Assembly (NCBI RefSeq): GCF_018588585.1
Contig: NZ_JAEUFG010000005.1
Location: 160,569 to 224,568 of the forward strand
Reading direction: 5' to 3'
DNA: 64,000 nucleotides
Source of the DNA: Bacillus sp. SM2101
GTDB taxonomy: Bacteria; Bacillota; Bacilli; Bacillales; SM2101
Shown: positions 45,138 to 53,896 of the stretch, piece after piece
Layout: every line of letters begins with the position of its first letter
How positions within the stretch are numbered: the stretch's first letter is position 1
The notes under the pieces: generated by a model
The model's database searches: none
What the model was told of the DNA's origin: nothing
What the model saw: only the letters and a program-made list of their open reading frames with translations
Position numbers and translations under genes: made by a program

Positions 45138-45186
45138 AACCTCACCATCTTTTCAATTATTTTGGGCTAAAGGCATTAACATAGAC

Positions 45187-45318
45187 TCATTTCGTAAACT
45201 TTTGGCTAGGTATCAACAAATAAATTTTTTTTATGACTTGAGAAAGATGCTACGAAGCTAGGTATAAACGCATTTATTTCATAGTTAGAATAACAACAAT
45301 CAATGCAATAACAGCCTC
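45187..45318 (-). repeat. MITE-like intergenic repeat, copy J
   Basis: Reverse-oriented copy with TTTCGTAAACTTTTGGCTAG at the left, GAAAGATGCTACGAAGCTAG in the centre and ACAACAATCAATGCAATAAC then AGCC at the right. It is 50 bp upstream of the large secreted protein gene. Confidence 0.65.
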
Positions 45319-45605
45319 GAATTAAGAAGAAAAACTAATTGTGAAGTATAGCTATTAATCACCTCCTTAAATTAAATAATAAAACTCGTTAAAGTTTGAT
45401 AGATTAATAGAGAGAATAACAACTTTAGTAATGAGGGATTAACCATTTGACTAAATCATACAAAATTCGATACTTTTCAACAAATTCGATTTTTGACTGT
45501 ATAAGCCCATTTTAGTGAGGAAATGATCTGTTATCAGCTTGGAGAATAGAATCGGAGCGGTTTTAATAAATATATTGATGTACTGACAGTCAAGCGCCCG
45601 AGTGG

Positions 45606-46190
45606 GACAGTAAGATACTCTGTTTGAACAGTATTCATAGTAGTAACGATAGTAAAGCATCTAGTTTAGATAGTAAAGTACCTTGTTTGGATAGTAATTA
45701 TGGTTGTTTCGATAGTAAATTACCTAGTTTGGATAGTAAAGTACCTAGTTTGGATAGTAATCATGGTTTTTCGACAGCAAAGTACCTAGTTTGGATAGTA
45801 ATCATGGTTGTTCCGATAGTAATGTACCTAGTTTGGATAGTAATCATGGTTGTTTCGATAGTAAAGCATCTAGTTTGGACAGTAATCATGGTTGTTCCGA
45901 TAGTATAGTACCTAATTTGGATAGTAAATATTATTGTTTCGATAGTAAAATACCTAGTTTGGATAGTAATCATGGTTGTTCCGATAGTATAGTACCTAGT
46001 TTGGATAGTAAACACGGTTGTTCCGACAGTAAAGTACCTAGTTTGGATAGTAAATATGATTGTTTCGATAGTAAAGTACCTTGTTTGGATAGTAAACACG
46101 GTTGTTCCGATAGTAAAGTACCTAGTTTAGACAGTAATCATGGTTGTTCCGATAGTAAAGCACGCAATTTTGATAATAAGTATTATTGTC
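45606..46190 (+). repeat. 21-bp tandem repeat array (about 28 units)
   Basis: About 28 head-to-tail 21-bp units beginning GA(T/C)AGTAA. Two alternating types dominate: one ending GTACCTAGTTTG and one ending TCATGGTTGTTCC or TTTC. One unit at about 45753-45772 is 20 bp long and breaks the frame. On the plus strand one frame would encode the heptads DSKVPSL and DSNHGCS over and over, but no start codon with an SD precedes it and the frame is shifted in the middle. Frames on both strands stay open because the period is a multiple of three. Coding status is uncertain: a broken repeat protein or a non-coding satellite. Confidence 0.85.
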
Positions 46191-46254
46191 GGATAATTTC
46201 ATTCTAAAAAATGGTAAAATAGCTTTGTATTTATCTAAGGAGGAAGTATCTATA

Positions 46255-46455
46255 ATGTTATATTTATCTAACGAGGCATCTATAATGTTAGCCTTATTAC
46301 CGCTTGGACTTGGGACTTTATTGATAGTTTTATACCCTATAATCAACAAAGAAAATAAGACCTTTGCAAGGATTAGTTTTATTATGGGTGCATTGATCAT
46401 ATTGATCCTATTATATATTTTAATTTCACCTCATATTGTTATAACTTATAATTGA
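46255..46455 (+). CDS. Small membrane protein of unknown function
   Basis: A 66-residue protein with two helices (IMLALLPLGLGTLLIVLYPII and ISFIMGALIILILLYILISPHIV) joined by a short charged loop (NKENKTFAR). The start is the ATG at 46255, 10 nt after AAGGAGG; a longer frame begins in the repeat array and has no SD. No family recognised. It directly follows the 21-bp repeat array. Confidence 0.6.
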   Translation: MLYLSNEASIMLALLPLGLGTLLIVLYPIINKENKTFARISFIMGALIILILLYILISPHIVITYN

Positions 46456-46896
46456 TTTAGTTCTTAATCTAGTAGGTGGATAACAGATGATGAAAATAAG
46501 GAGATTTTACACATTGGAGTAATAGATCGAGTTAAATAATATTAATTGATAACTTATATGAGGTATGGCTCCCATTAAATAATAAGACGTATTCTCTTAT
46601 CTAATTGCTGAAATCCCCCTTTTTGGATAATAAAAACACAAGTCAATTGCATAAAATTAAAGAAGAAGATAGATTATCGAACGTCACTGGTGAAATCGGA
46701 TCATTTACTCTACATTATTTAGAACTATCAATAGACACCCATCCTACCAACACGATCTTTGCGATACATACATTGGCATCAAAAAAAGAACCGCACACAT
46801 GCTATAAAAAATAACAGATGTTCGGTCATCAATCTTTGAATTCTCAATATATTATTTAATGTATAACTTACTAAAAACCGATTAATTTCCTCTGTT
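46456..46896. other. Intergenic region before the Ltp-like gene
   Basis: 440 bp with no supported gene. A TTG-started frame of 69 codons (46605-46814) has a stop just before the TTG and no SD, and I do not call it. Confidence 0.4.
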
Positions 46897-47595
46897 TTAA
46901 TTACCTAAATTTTCAATCGCGTAATCGGCTTCTTCTTGTGTGAATTTTTCACCATACTCAGACACCAATTGGTCTCTTATCGCTTCAGGTGACATGCTCA
47001 TTGTTTCCTGGTAACTTTTCGCTTTTTCCAAAGCATTTTTATTATAATCAGCCATTAAATTATCAATTGCATATTGGGCTTCATCCTCAGTGAATTTTTC
47101 ACCATGTTCAGACGTCAGTTGTTCGTATATCCCTTGCTTTGACATATACATAGTTTCCGAATAGGATTCCGCTTTCTTTAAAGCATTTTCTTTCCAATCA
47201 TATTCTAAATTATCCATTGCATACGTCGCAGCTTCCTCAGAAAATTGTTCACCAAATTCTGAAGTTAATTGATCGAAAATAGCAATTTTAGACATATTCA
47301 TCGTTTTTGCGTAAGATTCAGCCTTTTTCAAAGCAGATTTGTATTCTACAGGAACATCATCTTCTACGCTTTCTTCCTCTACATCATCTTCTACGGTTTC
47401 TTCCTCTTTCTCTGTTTCCTCAACTTTAGATTCCTCGTTTGCCACTTCAGCAACAGAAGGGCTGGCTTCTTGTTCTCCCGTATCTGCTTTTTCATCCCCC
47501 ATTCCATTGACAGCCAATGCAATAATAGCAAGAGCTATAATCCAAACCCACCATTTTTTATAGAATGGTTTTCTTTGTTTTGGTTGTTGTTCCAT
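46897..47595 (-). CDS. Ltp-like membrane-anchored protein (possible superinfection exclusion)
   Basis: A 232-residue protein with a cytoplasmic N-terminus, one helix (WWVWIIALAIIALAVNGMG) and an acidic stalk, followed by three tandem copies of about 48 residues: ALKKAESYAKTMNMSKIAI ... YAMDNL, ALKKAESYSETMYMSKQGI ... YAIDNL, ALEKAKSYQETMSMSPEAI ... YAIENL. This is the repeat of phage TP-J34 lipoprotein Ltp, which blocks injection of phage DNA. Here the anchor is a helix, not a lipobox. The start is the ATG at 47595 behind GGGGGAT. The defence role is inferred from the family. Confidence 0.8.
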   Translation of the reverse strand: MEQQPKQRKPFYKKWWVWIIALAIIALAVNGMGDEKADTGEQEASPSVAEVANEESKVEETEKEEETVEDDVEEESVEDDVPVEYKSALKKAESYAKTMNMSKIAIFDQLTSEFGEQFSEEAATYAMDNLEYDWKENALKKAESYSETMYMSKQGIYEQLTSEHGEKFTEDEAQYAIDNLMADYNKNALEKAKSYQETMSMSPEAIRDQLVSEYGEKFTQEEADYAIENLGN

Positions 47596-47778
47596 TTTCC
47601 ATATCCCCCTAATTTTGTATTCCAAGGAAAAGTATAACATAATATTCCAAAATTTATTTATTAATACAAATAAATAGTAGAAAAAGTCGACTGTGGAGAA
47701 TATATATAAATGGATATTTAAAACAAAAAGATTATTATTTTATATGCACAAAATTAAATATCATGTGAACAAATAAAA

Positions 47779-47800
47779 AAACTCACCTATAGGCGAGTTT
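47779..47800 (-). terminator. Rho-independent terminator
   Basis: AAACTCGCCTATAGGTGAGTTT hairpin on the minus strand running into TTTTATTTG, about 100 bp after the stop of the gene ending at 47898; the likely end of the sbcDC transcript. Confidence 0.75.
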
Positions 47801-47897
47801 CTTTAAATTTGTTTATATTTTATATTTATCTATCAAAAATAATAATGGCTCTTCTAAATTAGTCTCAATATCAACAAAGCGGGCCTTTTATTACTAG

Positions 47898-48527
47898 TTA
47901 TTTTTTTATATGATCAGGACCAACATGTATTTCAACATTATACATTGTCTTATTAAATCCGTGTGGGAAGCCTCGTTCTAATTGTTGATATGTGAAATAT
48001 GGCTTTTCAAGATCTTCTTCAACAACTACTCTATAAAATCCCCCACCTACATTATCTTCCTTTAATTCGTTATCAACATAATAGAACCTTACAGGTTGTA
48101 CCTCACCAGCAACCTCTTGAGTGTAGTATCGTCTATATTTATCGATAATCTCTTCCTCTTCCTCGGCTTTTACAACAAGTTCTTCACTATATTGAATCTC
48201 TTCAATTTCTTGGGTAAGCACCTCTAAATTATTAATATAAGGTAAGACGTACTCTTGCTCCCAATCTTCCATTCTTCCAGGAAATTCTTCATCATTGGCA
48301 AGCGCTTTTTCATAATCAAAAAAGTGTACAACTGATAAGGCGACCACAAGTACAGCACCTATGATCATATGGCTCTTTATTCTTTTTACACGGCTAGAGC
48401 CAGCTAATAATGCAATATACAATAATAAGATAATGACTAATACAATCACTGTTTGCCAAGGTTTCAATAAATCCACAGCTTGCAACTCTATCTGTGAACC
48501 AACCTCTATAATTTTTTCAACTGTCAA
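47898..48527 (-). CDS. Membrane protein of unknown function downstream of sbcC
   Basis: A 209-residue protein starting at TTG behind AAAGGAGAG. Two helices (WQTVIVLVIILLLYIALLAG and MIIGAVLVVALSVVHFF) precede an external domain with a Glu-rich helix (NNLEVLTQEIEEIQYSEELVVKAEEEEEIID) and a beta-rich end (VRFYYVDNELKEDNVGGGFYRVVVEE). It begins 39 bp after sbcC and so is probably in its operon. No family recognised; the position gives no clear link to DNA repair. Confidence 0.7.
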   Translation of the reverse strand: MTVEKIIEVGSQIELQAVDLLKPWQTVIVLVIILLLYIALLAGSSRVKRIKSHMIIGAVLVVALSVVHFFDYEKALANDEEFPGRMEDWEQEYVLPYINNLEVLTQEIEEIQYSEELVVKAEEEEEIIDKYRRYYTQEVAGEVQPVRFYYVDNELKEDNVGGGFYRVVVEEDLEKPYFTYQQLERGFPHGFNKTMYNVEIHVGPDHIKK

Positions 48528-48566
48528 TTTCTCTCTCTCCTTTTCGGAAACGAGACCCTCGACACG

Positions 48567-51500
48567 TTAACGCAATAACGTAGCAGTGGTCAGGCCCCGA
48601 GTTTTGCTGTAGCCTTCTTTTGTTTTTGTAACTTCTAATATTGCGGGCATGGCATTTTTTAATTCTTGGACGTGCGATATGACACCGATCATACGCCCGG
48701 TTTGTTGTAATTCAACGAGTGTATCGATAGCTTTATGAAGTGCCTCTTCATCAAGTGATCCAAAGCCCTCGTCAATAAACATCGTTTCGATTGAAATTCC
48801 ACCTTCGTAAGATTGAATAACGTCAGTCATACCTAATGCTAAACATAATGACGCATTAAATTTTTCTCCACCTGATAAGGATTTCACATCTCGCTTTTGT
48901 CCCGTGTAAGTATCATAAACATCTAACCCTAACCCACTTTGTTTACCTCGTTTTTCTAAACGTTCACTACGAACAAGGTAATATTGCCCATATGAGAGTT
49001 GCTTTAATCTCTCATTGGCAGCAAGAATGATTTGCTCTAAAAATTCAATCTGTAAGTATCTTTCAAATGAGATTTTCTTTTCATTATCTCCACGAACAAC
49101 GTTATATAGATCACTCATCAGCCCTAGTTCTTGTTCGGCATTTTGTTCTGCTTCACTCGATTCAACAATTAATTGCTTTAACTTCTGTGCCTCCATCTTG
49201 TAATATTCTGATGTTTGCAAAGATTTTCTCACTAATTCAGTTTGTTCTTTTAACTCCATAACACGTTGTTCTAGTATCTCTACGTTACTTCGTTCTTTTC
49301 CAACAAGCTCCTTGTCGAGCTCTTCGACTTGCTTTCTTGTAGTATTTAGTGCCACATGGAAGCTTTCGATTTCGCCCTTTAATTTCTTCATAGCTTCCTT
49401 ATTACGCTTTGCACTCAAATATTCTTGATCATTCTCAAAATTTGCTAGACGTAATTCAGTGTAAAATGTTTGTTCAGTTTTTTCAAGCTTTGTTTTTGCT
49501 TTTGCTAACTGATCCGTTACATTTACCACATTTACGTTAGCTGTTACAACATTTTCATTGGTTTGTTTAAATTGGTCTTGGACCGCTTTCCACTTATGCA
49601 TGAGATGATTCTTTTCGTTGGTAACTTTCGTTATTGTCGCTTGAAGCTTATCTACAGAACGAAGCTCCTCACTCACTTTTGTTATATTTTGTTGTAAAAG
49701 TTCTTCCTCTGTACCATATTTTATCGTAACTTCTTGATATCGCTGTTCAACTTGTGTCCTTTCCTCTTCTTCTTGTTGAAGAGAAATCTCAAGCTTAGCG
49801 TATTCTTTTTTATATTTTGCTACAATTTTTTGGTCCTGATCTAATTGCTCTACTTCAGCTTTTAGTAGTTTTCCTTGAATCACTAATTGATCATATTGTT
49901 CTTGCAATTGATCTATAGAAAACCCATAATGCTCAATTTGTTCTTTTTTCTCTTCAAGCTGTATACGTAAGCTTTCATAAACTGCTTTTGCATTCAAATA
50001 CGTTGTTTCACATAAATTTTTTTCTTTTTTATGCGATTCAAGCTGTTCTTTTGTAGTCATATCTTCACTTAAAAACGCTTTATTTGGATGATCAATACTA
50101 CCACAAACAGGGCACGGTTCTTCTGGTTGTAACCTTAAAGCTAGTAAACTAGCTTGTCCATCTATCCACTGCTTTTCCAATTGACTATAAACTTGGTTAA
50201 CGTATTCATACTTTTTAAAGCTCTGTGTCATTTTATTATATGCTTGTTTACCTTGTAAAACGAGCTGGAGATATTCATTGACAGCCTTAGATTGCTCTCT
50301 TAAATACAACAATTGTTTATGTTTGTCAGGCAGAGACTCAACCTTCGATTCAAGCGTTCGAATTTGTTCAAAGAGTTCCGTTTTTTTAAGAGAATTTGTT
50401 TTATGTTGATTTTTAAGTTCATTAAGCTGGCTGCTTAAATGTTTTAGCTCACGACTCAATCCGCTTACTAATTGTTGTTTAGCATCAAGTTCTTGTACAG
50501 TAGGTATTAAATCGTGAAGACGGTTTAATTCTATTGATAAAGCTTCACGTAAACCTTCTTTTTCTTGCTCCTGCTCATAAACTTTTTTCACTTGATCGAA
50601 AATTTGTTTCGTGCTCTCTAACTTCTTTGTAACAGCTATAAGCTCATTCTCCTTATCGTGAACTTCTAGCTTTACCATATTTACTTGTTGTTCAAAAACT
50701 TGGAGCTGTTCAGCTTGAGTAGCAAGCTCTAATTCATCCACTTTTAACTTTATTTTTTGCTCTTGACCTAATAGATTTGAGAGCTCTGATTTTTTTGTGT
50801 TAAGCAAATCCAAACGTTCATTGACTACTTTGCCACGGTGTAGTAGCTCATAGGTTTCATCATATTTTTTTTGTTCCATCTTTTGCTTTTGCAACAGTGA
50901 TTTTGATTCCTCGTCAAATTCATCAATCTCTTGATCAAGTGCTGATAGAATTTGATGTGTATTATTATGCTCTTCTTTTAGAAGTTCAGTTAGTTTAGAC
51001 CCGTCACGATCGCGCAATAACCCTTTTAGCTGATCAAAATATAAGCTTCGTTCATTCAACTTGTTCATATAGGTTAGCTCAATTTCTTTTTTCATCTCTC
51101 TCAATCGATCAGCTATCCGTTTAAACGAATCAGTTTTAAAAATGCGTCTAAGTATTTCTTCTTTATTTTCTGTTTCTGATGTTAATAATTTACGGAACTC
51201 TCCTTGTGGTAGCATAACAATTTGACGAAACTGGTCTCTCGTTAAGCCGATGATTTGTTCAAGTCTGTTATTTATGTCAGTAACTTTGAAACGATCTACA
51301 CATGGAATTTCTTCACCATTAGTCAATTGCTCATATAATTCATAACGCTCACCTGTTGGTGTCTTGTTACCTTCCTTGACATGTGATAGCTGTCGAAGGA
51401 TACGAAATTTCTTACCCCTTAGCGAAAACACTAACTCTACTGAAGTATGTGTATCATCATCTGCAAAATGACTTCGTAACATTTTCGTATCTTGACGTTC

Positions 51501-51677
51501 TTGCCCACTTGCCTCTCCATATAAAGCAAAACATATAGCATCAAAGATCGTTGTCTTACCTGCTCCTGTACTTCCGGAAATAACAAACAACCTTTGCTCA
51601 CCTAATTTAGTAAAATCAATTACTTCTCTATCCTTATATGGACCGAATGCGCTTATCGTTAAAGTAATTGGCTTCAT
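48567..51677 (-). CDS. sbcC: Exonuclease subunit SbcC
   Basis: Rad50-like ATPase of 1036 residues that with SbcD cleaves DNA hairpins and processes double-strand ends. Walker A (GSTGAGKTTIFDAICFALYG) is near residue 38. Two long coiled coils flank a zinc hook CPVC near residue 522. At the C-terminus are the ABC signature (KSLSGGEKFNASLCLALG, about 934) and Walker B (TMFIDEGFGSLDEE, about 965). Full length for the family. It overlaps sbcD by 4 nt (ATGA), so production is coupled. Confidence 0.96.
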   Translation of the reverse strand: MKPITLTISAFGPYKDREVIDFTKLGEQRLFVISGSTGAGKTTIFDAICFALYGEASGQERQDTKMLRSHFADDDTHTSVELVFSLRGKKFRILRQLSHVKEGNKTPTGERYELYEQLTNGEEIPCVDRFKVTDINNRLEQIIGLTRDQFRQIVMLPQGEFRKLLTSETENKEEILRRIFKTDSFKRIADRLREMKKEIELTYMNKLNERSLYFDQLKGLLRDRDGSKLTELLKEEHNNTHQILSALDQEIDEFDEESKSLLQKQKMEQKKYDETYELLHRGKVVNERLDLLNTKKSELSNLLGQEQKIKLKVDELELATQAEQLQVFEQQVNMVKLEVHDKENELIAVTKKLESTKQIFDQVKKVYEQEQEKEGLREALSIELNRLHDLIPTVQELDAKQQLVSGLSRELKHLSSQLNELKNQHKTNSLKKTELFEQIRTLESKVESLPDKHKQLLYLREQSKAVNEYLQLVLQGKQAYNKMTQSFKKYEYVNQVYSQLEKQWIDGQASLLALRLQPEEPCPVCGSIDHPNKAFLSEDMTTKEQLESHKKEKNLCETTYLNAKAVYESLRIQLEEKKEQIEHYGFSIDQLQEQYDQLVIQGKLLKAEVEQLDQDQKIVAKYKKEYAKLEISLQQEEEERTQVEQRYQEVTIKYGTEEELLQQNITKVSEELRSVDKLQATITKVTNEKNHLMHKWKAVQDQFKQTNENVVTANVNVVNVTDQLAKAKTKLEKTEQTFYTELRLANFENDQEYLSAKRNKEAMKKLKGEIESFHVALNTTRKQVEELDKELVGKERSNVEILEQRVMELKEQTELVRKSLQTSEYYKMEAQKLKQLIVESSEAEQNAEQELGLMSDLYNVVRGDNEKKISFERYLQIEFLEQIILAANERLKQLSYGQYYLVRSERLEKRGKQSGLGLDVYDTYTGQKRDVKSLSGGEKFNASLCLALGMTDVIQSYEGGISIETMFIDEGFGSLDEEALHKAIDTLVELQQTGRMIGVISHVQELKNAMPAILEVTKTKEGYSKTRGLTTATLLR

Positions 51678-52834
51678 GTCCGTTCTCCTTCCCCTCGGAG
51701 AATTTGCTGTAGTACATCCCGAAACAAATCTTCCGTATCTTGCTTCACTTCAGTACCTTTAACGTCTGTATAAAAAGCTTTGAAAAGTGATAACTCGTCC
51801 ATTTGTGTCCGTTGATTATTTTTTTTCTGCGCACCCTCTGGCATATTTGGTATATTTTGCTTTTGCTCAATATGCATAGCATTAGGGTAAACAGCACGAA
51901 TTTTTTCCATCGGAAATAGTACAGGATGATCATCTAGCAATCTAACAAACACATAATCTTCATTTTTATCATGTAATTGGATATCCTTCATATACCCTTC
52001 TATCGTTCGCATATCACGTCGAGGAGAAAATAATCTCTTTTCTATCGATGTATTACCTACATCATCCATCTCGACGATGTAAAAACCTTTGTTATGTGTC
52101 TCTTCAGAAATCGAGTATTTTAATGGTGATCCTGCATACCTGATTTTATCATTTCCAACTTTGTGTGCCTGATGTAAATGACCAAAAGCACTGTAATGAA
52201 AATGTGAAAAATAACTTGCATTTACTTGCTCAGCTCCACCAATTGCTAGTGGTCGCTCCGAATCACTTGTATTTTCTTCTTTTTCACCTTTTGGTGTGAC
52301 AAAATGATGTCCAATAAATACATGCCTGACGGTATTATCCATTTGTTCAGTTATTTGAGTTACTATGGCTTCCATAGCTTCATCGTGGCTTCGTATCTCT
52401 TCATTTTTTAACAAGTGTTTGACAACGCCAGGTTCAGCATAAGGTACTAAATGGAAATGAACTTCACCGAAATCATCTCTTATAATAACTGGTTCTACCT
52501 TTTCAGAAAGATGCCCGACAATATGTAGTCCAGCTGCTTTCAACACACTGCTTGCAAAATGAAGTCTACCAGGGCTATCATGATTCCCTGCAATTACTAA
52601 AACTGGGGTTTGTAAATCTATTATAATTCTTCTTAATATTTCATCTAACAGTTGAACTGCTTCTGTCGGAGGCACAGCACGATCATAGACATCACCAGCT
52701 ATAATTACAGCATCTGGTCGTTCTTGATCAACTGCTTCAATTAATTGATTTAGCACATATTCTTGATCTTCAGTCATATAAACACCATGAACTAATTTAC
52801 CTAAGTGCCAATCAGCTGTATGAAAAAATTTCAT
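51674..52834 (-). CDS. sbcD: Exonuclease subunit SbcD
   Basis: Mre11-like metallophosphoesterase nuclease, 386 residues. The five phosphoesterase motifs are visible: HTADWHLGKL, IIAGDVYDRAVPP, VIAGNHDSPGRL, VFIGHHFVTP and SAFGHLHQAHKV. It acts with SbcC at DNA ends and palindromes. The start is the ATG at 52834 behind AGGCAGGTG. First gene of sbcD-sbcC-membrane protein. The array of hairpin-forming repeats in this window is the sort of DNA the complex attacks. Confidence 0.96.
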   Translation of the reverse strand: MKFFHTADWHLGKLVHGVYMTEDQEYVLNQLIEAVDQERPDAVIIAGDVYDRAVPPTEAVQLLDEILRRIIIDLQTPVLVIAGNHDSPGRLHFASSVLKAAGLHIVGHLSEKVEPVIIRDDFGEVHFHLVPYAEPGVVKHLLKNEEIRSHDEAMEAIVTQITEQMDNTVRHVFIGHHFVTPKGEKEENTSDSERPLAIGGAEQVNASYFSHFHYSAFGHLHQAHKVGNDKIRYAGSPLKYSISEETHNKGFYIVEMDDVGNTSIEKRLFSPRRDMRTIEGYMKDIQLHDKNEDYVFVRLLDDHPVLFPMEKIRAVYPNAMHIEQKQNIPNMPEGAQKKNNQRTQMDELSLFKAFYTDVKGTEVKQDTEDLFRDVLQQILRGEGERT

Positions 52835-53142
52835 CTATTACACCTGCCTCATTAAAATCTTCTTCTATTATATTCTTAAAAAGTAGTATAGTAAATTCTA
52901 GATTATCATGTGGAATCCATATCGGATGTTGATTCATTCATATCTTATCTACTGAACGACCTTACTTTTGTTGTTCAGTAATTAATTCCGAATAAGAAAA
53001 CAATAAGCTAACTTGCAATCTATATATTAAATATTTTTATAATTTATTACATAATAGTGTTATAATGGAAGTAATACAATAGTTGGTACTCAAGGGTGTG
53101 AAGGCTGAACCCGTCATTCCTTATTGGAGAGGGGGTGATGCC

Positions 53143-53226
53143 TTGACGGTATATGAATCGGTGAGCTTAATGGTCTCTTTTGGGATTCTCATCATCGCGA
53201 TACTGTCTTTCGATAACAAGAAATAA
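53143..53226 (+). CDS. Putative holin-like type I toxin peptide
   Basis: A 27-residue peptide starting at TTG, 6 nt after GGAGAGGGGGTG. The sequence TVYESVSLMVSFGILIIAIL followed by SFDNKK matches the common Bacillus family annotated as putative holin-like toxin, a membrane-depolarising type I toxin: one helix and a Lys tail. A -10 TATAAT lies at 53061-53066. Flanking 10-bp inverted repeats ATACAATAGT (53074-53083) and its complement (53295-53304), plus two hairpins downstream, suit a locus with a convergent antisense RNA antitoxin; that RNA is not proven here. Confidence 0.8.
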   Translation: MTVYESVSLMVSFGILIIAILSFDNKK

Positions 53227-53257
53227 CCACCCTTGAGCTTGTCGGCAAAGAAGGGTG
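53227..53257 (+). other. Hairpin directly after the toxin stop codon
   Basis: CCACCCTT and AAGGGTGG pair around a 15- to 16-nt loop starting at the toxin stop. It may terminate the toxin mRNA or pair with the antitoxin RNA. Confidence 0.55.
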
Positions 53258-53305
53258 GATTATATCATCCGCTGCCTTCCCCTTTGAGGGGAAAACTATT
53301 GTATG

Positions 53306-53350
53306 AGCAGACTGTTGGTGTTCAAGCACCTATAGTCTGCTTTCATTTTT
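53306..53350 (+). terminator. Terminator of the toxin locus
   Basis: AGCAGACT / AGTCTGCT with an inner GGTG / CACC pairing, followed by TTCATTTTTAAT. The loop TTGGTGTTCAAGCACC resembles TTGGTACTCAAGGGTG near the toxin mRNA 5' end (53083-53098), like the shared direct repeats of par/Fst-type loci. Confidence 0.7.
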
Positions 53351-53561
53351 AATAATATCATCTATCCAATTATAATATAGCATATATAAGTGTAAATTTC
53401 ATCCATTTATTAGTTCGACTGTTTAACTACCATTCGTAGCAATTTTGCCCCTTATATAAGGACGATGATCGTTCCTTGCATTCCCTTTACTGATTGTTTT
53501 CTCTTGAGAGCTTGTTGTTCTTTTTCACTAAGAACATTGAATTTCGTGCTACTTTTATTTA

Positions 53562-53708
53562 CAGTATTACTTTGATTGTTGTTTTTCTTAAGATGTTTTC
53601 CACAATAAGAGCTATACACTTTTCTTTCTCTAGATTACAAAAATCATATGATACGCACCAGTTACTCAAATGTGAGTAAAAAAGCACAAAAGTTCACGAT
53701 AAGAGCCT
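53562..53708 (+). repeat. MITE-like intergenic repeat, copy K (decayed)
   Basis: CAGTATTACTTTGATTGTTG at the left, TACACTTTTCTTTCTCTAGA in the centre and GATAAGAGCCTTTTC at the right. A further fragment (CATTCGTAGCAATTTTGCCC, near 53431) precedes it, so two insertions may have decayed here. No gene between the toxin terminator and the MFS gene. Confidence 0.45.
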
Positions 53709-53896
53709 TTTCTTACTAAGTAAAACAACGTTCATACAATTACAGTTTAGTGACATCTACTCATTTTTTTACGACGACAATTGTAAAAAAATTGTATTGT
53801 TATCGTTATCTTATACAATAACCATTAATTCTGTGACGAGAGCCGTAATAATTTTAATAGTAATATCTTATACATACACATATGAAAATATCTTTA

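Noticed and set aside
45606-46190. Possible CRISPR array
   Set aside because: Units are contiguous 21-mers without unique spacers; no cas genes.
45624-46207. Tandem repeat array as a genuine heptad-repeat protein
   Set aside because: No start with SD and a 1-bp deletion in the middle of the frame; kept as a repeat with coding status uncertain.
46605-46814. 69-codon frame starting with TTG
   Set aside because: Preceded directly by a stop, without SD, and with no recognisable family.
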